Shown: positions 57,535-64,000 of the stretch, piece by piece | Numbering within the stretch: the first letter of the stretch is position 1 | Layout: every line of letters begins with the position of its first letter | Assembly (NCBI RefSeq): GCF_000935025.1 | Contig: NZ_CP010836.1 | Location: forward strand, 558,001 to 622,000 | From: Sphingomonas hengshuiensis | GTDB lineage: Bacteria; Pseudomonadota; Alphaproteobacteria; Sphingomonadales; Sphingomonadaceae | DNA: 64,000 nucleotides | Reading direction: 5' to 3' | Made by a program: the position numbers and the translations under genes | The notes under the pieces: generated by a model | What the model was told of the DNA's origin: nothing | The model's input: only the letters and a program-made list of their open reading frames with translations | Databases searched by the model: none

Positions 57535-59223
57535 ATGATGCGCGTGTTGGGAGCGATTTGCATGACAGCGATGATGATGCCGGGCGAGGCCGGGGCGCAG
57601 GCTGCGGCCTCCAGCGCGGCAGCCACGGCGACGCCCGCGAGCCACGCCGCGTTCCTGCGGCTGTTCCAGGAATGGCGGCAGTATCTGGTGCCGCCGATGA
57701 AGGACTATCTGCCTGACTACAGCGCCGCCACGATGCAGCGGAAGGCGGCGGAACTGCCGTCCTTCCGCGCGCGCCTGAACGCGATCGACCGCAGCGGGTG
57801 GACGGTGGAAGCCGATAACGACTTCCGGCTGGTCGAGGCCGAGATGAACGGCGCCGACTTCAACTTCCGCGTGCTGACGCCCTGGCGCCGCGACCCGACC
57901 TTCTACGCGAACGTCTTCGCCGACTGGAGCGACGTGCCGCTCCATGAAGGGCCCTATGCCGAGCCGCATATCGACCTCTACAAGTTCAAATATCCGCTGA
58001 ACGCCGCCGACCAGGCCAAGCTGACGGCGATGCTCGCGGCAGTGCCCGCGATGCTCCAGGCGGCACGAGTCAATCTGAAGCCGAGCAACGCCAAGGACCT
58101 GTGGACCTATGGCGATCGCGCGTTCAAGGAACAGAGCGCGACGTTGCAGGCGCTCGAGGCCGGGACGCTCGTCCTGCGCACGCTCGACGGCCCAACCCCC
58201 GCCCCGATCACCGGCGCGAAGCCCGCGCTGCTGAAGGCGATCCGCGACGCACGCGCCGCCACCGATTCCTTCGCCGCCTGGGTCAAGGCGGAGGCGCCGG
58301 GCAAGACCGGCCCCGCCGGCGTCGGCAAGGAGAATTACGACTGGTTCGTCAAGAATGTCGAGCTTCTGCCCTATAGCTGGGACGAGCAGGAGGTGCTGCT
58401 GCGCCGCGAGCTGGAACGCTCGATCGCGGCATTGCGCGAGGAAGAGGTCCGCAACCGCGCGCTGCCGCCGATCCAGCCGATCGAGGACCCCGTCGCCTAT
58501 CGCAAGATGGCCGAGGCCAAGGCCGAGAAGTTCGCGCGCTTCATCGTCGAGACCGGGCTCATCCCGGATCGCGCCTATGTCCGCCCCGCGGTCGACGGCC
58601 AGACGGGCAATTATGTCCCGCCGGAAAAGCGCAATTTCTTCTCGCACATCACGGCGCTCGATCCGCTGCCGCTGGTCTCGCACGCGATCCACTGGGTCGA
58701 TCTTGCGCGCGCGCGGGCAGAGCCGCCCGCCAGCCCGGTGCGCAGCGCGCCGGCGCTGTTCAGCATCTATGCGAACCGTTCGGAGGGCTATGCCACTGCA
58801 TTCGAAGAGATTGCGATGCGCGCCGGGCTGTATGACGATATCCCGCATGGCCGCGAGCTGGTGTGGATCGCGCTGGCCAATCGCGCCGCGCGCGGGCTGG
58901 CATCGCTCTATGTCCAGTCGGGGCAGATGGACCTGGCGCAGGCGGGGCGCTTCCATGCCGAATGGACTCCGCGCGGCTGGTCCGATCCCGAGAGCCCGCT
59001 CGTCGGGTTCGAACAACTGCTCTATGCGCGCCAGCCCGGATACGGGCCCAGCTATGTCACCGGCAAGCTGCAGCTCGATCGGCTGCTCGCCAACGCGTCG
59101 CACGCGGCGGAACAGGCCGGAAAGCCCTTCGTGATGTCCGACGTGCTCGCGCGGACCTATGCGGCGGGAATCCTGCCCTGGCCGCTGATCGAACGGGAAG
59201 TGAACGGGACCCCCGCAAAATAA
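57535..59223 (+). CDS. DUF885 family protein, exported, atypical metal motif
   Basis: A 562-residue helical protein with a signal peptide (AICMTAMMMPGEAGAQA) and the DUF885 (M32-like) plan. The late block ANRSEGYATAFEEIAMRAG corresponds to the usual EGWALY motif. The zinc-binding H-E-x-x-P-G-H-H motif of most members is not found; the place is occupied by LVSHAIHWVDLARARA. It may bind metal differently or have lost peptidase activity. It follows the GntR site and precedes the TonB receptor. Confidence 0.7.
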   Translation: MMRVLGAICMTAMMMPGEAGAQAAASSAAATATPASHAAFLRLFQEWRQYLVPPMKDYLPDYSAATMQRKAAELPSFRARLNAIDRSGWTVEADNDFRLVEAEMNGADFNFRVLTPWRRDPTFYANVFADWSDVPLHEGPYAEPHIDLYKFKYPLNAADQAKLTAMLAAVPAMLQAARVNLKPSNAKDLWTYGDRAFKEQSATLQALEAGTLVLRTLDGPTPAPITGAKPALLKAIRDARAATDSFAAWVKAEAPGKTGPAGVGKENYDWFVKNVELLPYSWDEQEVLLRRELERSIAALREEEVRNRALPPIQPIEDPVAYRKMAEAKAEKFARFIVETGLIPDRAYVRPAVDGQTGNYVPPEKRNFFSHITALDPLPLVSHAIHWVDLARARAEPPASPVRSAPALFSIYANRSEGYATAFEEIAMRAGLYDDIPHGRELVWIALANRAARGLASLYVQSGQMDLAQAGRFHAEWTPRGWSDPESPLVGFEQLLYARQPGYGPSYVTGKLQLDRLLANASHAAEQAGKPFVMSDVLARTYAAGILPWPLIEREVNGTPAK

Positions 59224-59324
59224 CAAACGGATCGGGTCCAGGAGAGGGGACTGCCTGATGGCGACCGCAAACAAGGCAACCAAGCCGGCGGTCGACGATC
59301 AATCTGAACAAAGGGGCAGAGACA

Positions 59325-62237
59325 ATGACAGCACGACGGACCAAATGGCTGGTTTCCACAGCCATGATGATTTCTGCGTTCACGACAGCCAGCGCCTTCG
59401 CGCAGACCTCGGCTCCGGCGGACACGGTGCCGGAAACCGCATCGAGTGAGGCCGACCAATCGGACGGCGCGCCGATCATCGTTACGGGATCGCGCATCCG
59501 CCGCGACCCGCTCGACGCGCCATCGCCGGTCACTGCGCTCGACAGCGCGGATATCGCGCGCACCGGCCTGTCGTCGATCGGCGACGTCCTGCAACGGCTC
59601 CCCGGCAGCGCCGGCGGCCTGAATTCGCGCTTCAATCGCAGCGGCAACAACGGCAACCCGCCCGACGGCGGCGGCGTCGGCGCAGGGTCGGCCGAAATCG
59701 ACATGCGCTATCTCGGCAGCCGCCGCACGCTGGTGCTGGTCGACGGCATCCGCTTCATCAACGGCGCTTCCGCCAGCGGCATTCCCGGCGCGGTCGATCT
59801 CAACGCCATCCCCGAATCCGCCATCGAGCGCGTCGAAGTGCTGCGCGACGGCGCGTCGACCATCTATGGCTCGGATGCGATTGCGGGCGTCGTGAACATC
59901 ATCACCAAGACGCGCCAGAAGGGTTTTCTCGCGACCGCACAGGTCGGTGCCTTTGACGAAGGCGACGGCGTCACCCAGAATTACAATGTGAGCTGGGGCA
60001 CGGGCGACGACGGCAGCGGCGTCTCGCTGGTCGTCGGCGGCAACTATACCAAGCAGGACAGCGTCTTCGCGAGCGATCGCCCCTATTACAGCTTCCCGGT
60101 GCCCGGCGCGACCGCGTGTACCGCGACGTGCAGCGGCACCACGCCGAACGGGCGCTTCCGCATCATCAACCCGGCGGGCGGCGGCACGCTCGACCTCACG
60201 CTCCGGAATGCGCCGATCACCGGCGTCGCGCGCTACAATCCGGCCGATCCCTATAACAGCCTCGACTTCAAGCGCTTCGCGACCGCCGACCGGTTCAACT
60301 ATCGCCCGGTCAATTATCTGCTGACGCCCAACGAACGCATGGGCGGCTTCCTGAATTTCCGTGGCGAAGTGAACGACTCCTTCTACGTCGCCGCAAAGCT
60401 CATCTACAATCGCCGCACCTCGGTGAACCAGGCGGCGTACATCCCGGTGTCGATCGGTCCCGATGCCGGCAACGGCAATGGCAGCCTGCTCGACCGCATC
60501 TCGATCGACGTGACCAACCCGTACAACCCGTTCGGCTATACGCTCACCGCCGGCGGAAACGGCGTCGCGCCGAACTATAACTCGATCCACCGCCGCTTCG
60601 TCGAGGCAGGACCACGCCGGTTCAGCCAGGAAGTGAACACGATGTACGGCAATGTGACGCTGGGCGGCGAGTTCACCCTGGGCGGCGGCAGCTGGTATTG
60701 GGACGTCAACGGCGTCTATGCGATCAACGACGCCAAGCAGCGCATGACCGGCAACATCAACGCGGAGAAGCTGGCGCGCGCGCTCGGGCCGGTGTCGGAA
60801 TGCACGGGCGAGTGCGTGCCGTTCAACATCTTCGGCGGCCTGGGCACGATCACCCCGGCGATGCTCAACTATGTGAGCTTCGTCCAGAACGACAAGAGCG
60901 AGCAGGAGCTGGGCGATTTCACGGCCAATCTGTCGGGCTCGCTGTTCAACCTGCCGGCAGGCCCGCTGGGCGTGGCGATCGGCTATGAGCATCGTCGCCA
61001 GTCGGGCTCGTTCACCCCGGACCCGATCGTCGCGGCGGGGCTGAGCTCCGACATCCCCGCACAACCGGGCGGCGGATCGTTCAACGTCAACGAAGTCTAT
61101 GGCGAGCTGAATGCGCCGATCCTGCGCGACACGGCGTTCTTCCAGTTGCTCGAGGCGTCGTTCGCGGCGCGCTATTCGGACTATTCGACCAGCGGCGGCA
61201 AGGCGACGATGAAGGCCGGCCTCAACTGGAAGCCGTTCGCCGACCTGCGCCTGCGCGGCACCTGGGCACAGGGCTTCCGGGCGCCAAGCATCGGCGAGCT
61301 GTACGGCGCGCTATCGCGCTTCGACGGCGCGGCCAGCGGCATCGTCGATCCCTGTTCGAGCCTCAACACCGTGACCAATGCGACGACCCGCACCGTCTGC
61401 CTCGCGCAGGGCGTCCCCGCGAATGGCAGCTATGTCGCGAGCGGAACCGGCTTCGGCCTGTTGACCGGCGGCAACCGCGCATTGCGGCCCGAGACGTCGC
61501 AAAGCTGGATCTTGGGCGGCGTCTATTCCCCCGGCTGGGCGCGCGACGCCGGCTTCGCGCGCGCGCTGTCGCTCGAAGTCGATTACTACACGATCAAGGT
61601 CGACGACGCGATCGGCGTGCCCGACCCGAACGTCCTGGTCGACAGCTGCTACAACCGCGGCGACAGCATCGCCTGCTCGGCCTTCTCGCGCACGGCGTCG
61701 GGAGCGATCGCGCAGGTCCGCGGCACCCTGCAGAACCTGTCGACGGTGCGCAGCGAGGGGCTGGACGTCCAGTTCAACTATCGCTCGCCAACGGTGTGGG
61801 GCGGCAGCTTCGGGCTGAACGTGTCGAACAACTTCCTGTTCGACTATTCGATCGAAGTGCCCACCACGACGGGCACCCGGCTGACGCGCTATGCGGGGAC
61901 CGAGACCGGGTCGCCACAGGCCTATCCGCGGTACAAGGGCACGGCGGTGCTCGATTTCTCGGCCGCTGCCTTCAATGCTTCGCTCACGGGTCGCTATATC
62001 AGCAAGGTGACCGAGCCCGCGGCGAACAACTATCATGTGATGAACAGCATCCTGTACCTCGATGCGCAGGTGGGCTTCTCGCCAGCCTTCCTCAACGATG
62101 CCTTCACGGTCACGCTGGGCGTCAACAACCTGCTGGGCAAGCGGGCGCCGGACTGCCTGGCGTGTGGCGGCTTCGATCCGACCACCTACGACATGCCCGA
62201 CCAGTTCGGCTACGCGCGCCTTTCGGTGCGGTTCTGA
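59325..62237 (+). CDS. TonB-dependent receptor
   Basis: A 970-residue outer-membrane importer. After a signal peptide ending at FAQ it has a TonB box region (APIIVTGSRIRR), a plug domain (VEVLRDGASTIYGSDAIAGV) and a 22-strand barrel ending in the aromatic C-terminus YARLSVRF. Disulphide-like cysteine pairs occur in several extracellular loops. The ATG follows AAGGGGCAGAGACA. Between a DUF885 and a GH35-like gene it is the likely uptake route for their peptide or glycan products. Confidence 0.93.
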   Translation: MTARRTKWLVSTAMMISAFTTASAFAQTSAPADTVPETASSEADQSDGAPIIVTGSRIRRDPLDAPSPVTALDSADIARTGLSSIGDVLQRLPGSAGGLNSRFNRSGNNGNPPDGGGVGAGSAEIDMRYLGSRRTLVLVDGIRFINGASASGIPGAVDLNAIPESAIERVEVLRDGASTIYGSDAIAGVVNIITKTRQKGFLATAQVGAFDEGDGVTQNYNVSWGTGDDGSGVSLVVGGNYTKQDSVFASDRPYYSFPVPGATACTATCSGTTPNGRFRIINPAGGGTLDLTLRNAPITGVARYNPADPYNSLDFKRFATADRFNYRPVNYLLTPNERMGGFLNFRGEVNDSFYVAAKLIYNRRTSVNQAAYIPVSIGPDAGNGNGSLLDRISIDVTNPYNPFGYTLTAGGNGVAPNYNSIHRRFVEAGPRRFSQEVNTMYGNVTLGGEFTLGGGSWYWDVNGVYAINDAKQRMTGNINAEKLARALGPVSECTGECVPFNIFGGLGTITPAMLNYVSFVQNDKSEQELGDFTANLSGSLFNLPAGPLGVAIGYEHRRQSGSFTPDPIVAAGLSSDIPAQPGGGSFNVNEVYGELNAPILRDTAFFQLLEASFAARYSDYSTSGGKATMKAGLNWKPFADLRLRGTWAQGFRAPSIGELYGALSRFDGAASGIVDPCSSLNTVTNATTRTVCLAQGVPANGSYVASGTGFGLLTGGNRALRPETSQSWILGGVYSPGWARDAGFARALSLEVDYYTIKVDDAIGVPDPNVLVDSCYNRGDSIACSAFSRTASGAIAQVRGTLQNLSTVRSEGLDVQFNYRSPTVWGGSFGLNVSNNFLFDYSIEVPTTTGTRLTRYAGTETGSPQAYPRYKGTAVLDFSAAAFNASLTGRYISKVTEPAANNYHVMNSILYLDAQVGFSPAFLNDAFTVTLGVNNLLGKRAPDCLACGGFDPTTYDMPDQFGYARLSVRF

Positions 62238-62325
62238 CCTGAACGGAGCGGCGGGTCCGGGGGCGCCCGGGCCTGCCGCTCCCCTTTCTTGCGCTTTCGA
62301 CCGAGTAGACGGAGTTGCCGTACCC

Positions 62326-63918
62326 ATGATGTCCTTGTTCGCGCGCTGGGCGGCGCTGCTGCTGCTCCTCGTCCTGGGCGCAGTGCAGCCTGTCCGAGCC
62401 GATCCGGGCGAAATGCCGCGGATCGCGGTTCAGTCCGACGGGCACCGGACGCTGATGGTCGATGGCCGCCCCTATTTCGTGCTGGCCGCGCAGCTCCATA
62501 ATTCCAGCGCCTGGCCGATGGTGCTCGACCATGCCTGGGACGAGGCGCTGAAGATGGCGCCCAACACGATCGAGGCTCCGGTCTATTGGGAGCAGTTCGA
62601 GCCTTCGCCCGGCCAGTTCGACACCCGCAACGTCGACGCGCTGATCGCCAAGGCGCGCGCCACCGACACGCGGCTGATCCTGCTCTGGTTCGGCACCTGG
62701 AAGAACGGCGAGAACCACTATACCCCGAACTGGATGCGCAGCGACCCCGCGCGCTATCCCCGCATGCTCGATCCGCGCGGCGAGCCGATCGACGTGCAGA
62801 GCCCGTTCAGCGCCGCCAATCTGGAAGCCGACAAGCGCGCCTATGCCGCGCTGATGCGGCATCTGAAGGCAGTCGACGGCAAGACGCACACGGTGATCAT
62901 GGTGCAGGTCGAGAACGAGCCCGGCTCGCTGGGCAGCGTGCGCGATCACGGCGCCGCCGCCGAAGCGGCGTTCCAGGCGCAGGTCCCCGCCGCGCTGGCC
63001 GCCAAGCTCGGCAAGACGGCGGGCAGCTGGCGCGAAACCTTCGGTGCGGACGCCGACGAAGCCTTTGCGGCATGGTCCACCGCCAGTTTCATCGAACAGG
63101 TCGCCGCCGCAGGGCGCGCGGTCTATCCGCTGCCGGTCTATGTCAATTGCTGGATGCGCTACAAAGGGTTCAAGTCCCCCGGCACCGACTATCCCAGCGG
63201 CGGCCCCGTCTGGACGATGTTCGATCTGTGGCGCGCGGTGACGCCCAGCATCGACCTGATCGGGACCGACATCTACACCAGCGATCCCGGCGAATATCGC
63301 CGCGTGCTCGATCAATATGCCCGGCGCGACAACCCGTCCTGGGTTTCCGAGACCGAGTTCAGCGCGCGGACCGCGCCGTTCCTTTACTATGTGCTCGCTC
63401 GGGGCGGCATCGGCTTTTCGGTGTTCGGCATCGACAAGACCCACCCGACGCCCGAGAACGAGGCCGCCACGCGCGCGCATGCCGAGAATTTCGCGCTGCT
63501 CGATCCGATCCGCGAGACGATCGCCCGCGCCGCCGCCGAGCGCCGCCTCCACGCCGCCGTCGAGGAACCGGGCCGCGCGCAGCAATCGTTGCCGCTCGCC
63601 GATGGCTGGCGCGCGATCGTGTCGTTCGGCCCGCCGCCCTGGGGCGACACCCCCGGCGTGGTCGCCAACACCGCCGACATGGCCGGGCGCGTCTTCATCG
63701 TGCAGCTCGGCCCGGACGAATGGCTGGTCGGGGGATCGCAGGTGCGCGTCGAATTCGAGCGATCCGACGGCAAGCGCGGGCAGCTGCTGCGCGTCGAGGA
63801 TGGCAGCTATTCGGCGGGCGCCTGGCAAGCGCGCCGCTGGTTGAACGGCGACGAAACCGATTTCGGGCTGAACCTCGTCCGCCCGGGATTGCTCCGCGTG
63901 AAGACGGGCATTTTCTAG
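62326..63918 (+). CDS. GH35-like beta-galactosidase (DUF5597 type), exported
   Basis: A 530-residue TIM-barrel glycosidase with signal peptide (FARWAALLLLLVLGAVQP). LHNSSAWPM and the acid/base motif VQVENEPGSLG (NEP) and nucleophile region WVSETEFSART match GH-A clan beta-galactosidases of the GH35/DUF5597 type. The C-terminal 150 residues form a beta-rich domain. The ATG at 62326 is chosen from two adjacent ATGs; GGAG lies 12 bp upstream. It follows the TonB receptor by 88 bp and is likely cotranscribed. Confidence 0.8.
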   Translation: MMSLFARWAALLLLLVLGAVQPVRADPGEMPRIAVQSDGHRTLMVDGRPYFVLAAQLHNSSAWPMVLDHAWDEALKMAPNTIEAPVYWEQFEPSPGQFDTRNVDALIAKARATDTRLILLWFGTWKNGENHYTPNWMRSDPARYPRMLDPRGEPIDVQSPFSAANLEADKRAYAALMRHLKAVDGKTHTVIMVQVENEPGSLGSVRDHGAAAEAAFQAQVPAALAAKLGKTAGSWRETFGADADEAFAAWSTASFIEQVAAAGRAVYPLPVYVNCWMRYKGFKSPGTDYPSGGPVWTMFDLWRAVTPSIDLIGTDIYTSDPGEYRRVLDQYARRDNPSWVSETEFSARTAPFLYYVLARGGIGFSVFGIDKTHPTPENEAATRAHAENFALLDPIRETIARAAAERRLHAAVEEPGRAQQSLPLADGWRAIVSFGPPPWGDTPGVVANTADMAGRVFIVQLGPDEWLVGGSQVRVEFERSDGKRGQLLRVEDGSYSAGAWQARRWLNGDETDFGLNLVRPGLLRVKTGIF

Positions 63919-63929
63919 ACACTGTTTCC

Positions 63930-64000
63930 GTGAAGCTGCCGGTGCAGTTTCAGCGTTGCTTCCTGGTGATGGTCGCAGTGAAATCGGGGTCTTTCTTCGC
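63930..64000 (+). other. Possible start of a further gene at the window edge
   Basis: From GTG at 63930 an open frame runs to the window edge (QRCFLVMVAVKSGSFFA), which weakly recalls the first helix-turn-helix of a LysR-type regulator. No ribosome-binding site is convincing and 23 codons are too few to decide. Confidence 0.2.

Noticed and set aside
59258..59449. Short frame starting before the TonB receptor with a good ribosome-binding site
   Set aside because: It overlaps the receptor signal peptide in another frame and its composition is random-looking; the receptor ATG at 59325 has its own site. A leader peptide cannot be fully excluded.

Overview
The window is high-GC DNA from an alphaproteobacterium, almost certainly a sphingomonad (Sphingomonas or a close relative). 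Several things point there: an F1-only ATP synthase operon (atpHAGDC without F0 genes), a FYDLN-acid family protein, a class II EPSP synthase, an alphaproteobacterial-type phaR, exosortase-A-associated exopolysaccharide genes, a large TonB-dependent receptor, and small palindromic intergenic repeats typical of sphingomonad genomes. This assignment rests on protein resemblance and gene order, not on a marker gene search.

Layout. 0-9.4 kb: end of an MFS transporter, alanine racemase, a SulP transporter with an unusual leader, a PHA-type group (acetyl-CoA acetyltransferase, PHA-synthase-like hydrolase, phaR), a secreted S33 peptidase and an exported methyltransferase. 9.4-14.1 kb: a PDZ/aspartyl protease with CpaF ATPase, then an O-antigen ligase. 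14.1-19.7 kb: the F1 ATP synthase operon, which carries two extra non-ATPase genes. 19.9-27.5 kb: housekeeping and metabolic genes (glucokinase-like protein, second thiolase, MaoC hydratase, TetR, MscS, topoisomerase IB, DJ-1). 27.5-32.6 kb: back-to-back AT-rich hairpin repeats, then exopolysaccharide genes of the exosortase-A-associated type (acyltransferase, O-glycosylation ligase, glycosyltransferase); xrtA itself is outside the window. 32.6-38 kb: an S24/LexA-like regulator, then a mobile region in which an IS256 element sits inside an IS5 element beside an IS1595 remnant and a two-gene soluble/four-TM cassette that recalls RexAB. 38-48.9 kb: core genes (tRNA-Leu, ihfB, rpsA, cmk, aroA, FYDLN) with a surface-sugar gene pair and an HD-GYP protein. 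49.1-50.6 kb: a very small island in tRNA-Ala, bounded by 50-bp direct repeats and carrying one FRG-domain gene. 50.7-63.9 kb: a catabolic region with trans-4-hydroxyproline genes (permease, epimerase, deaminase, FAD dehydrogenase, GntR regulator), an Xaa-Pro-type peptidase, a DUF885 protein, a TonB receptor and a GH35-like beta-galactosidase.

How it fits together. The last region reads as one physiological unit. The same palindrome (core CGTATACG) lies in two divergent promoter regions, at 54.09 and 57.50 kb, which suggests a shared GntR regulon. Prolidase, hydroxyproline catabolism, a TonB receptor and a beta-galactosidase together suggest growth on hydroxyproline-rich, galactosylated peptides such as plant extensins or arabinogalactan proteins. 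The two best candidates for undescribed biology are the RexAB-like cassette next to insertion sequences (36.5-37.9 kb) and the integrase-less FRG island in tRNA-Ala (49.1-50.6 kb). Both look acquired and both have the shape of host-defence or conflict genes; function is inference only.
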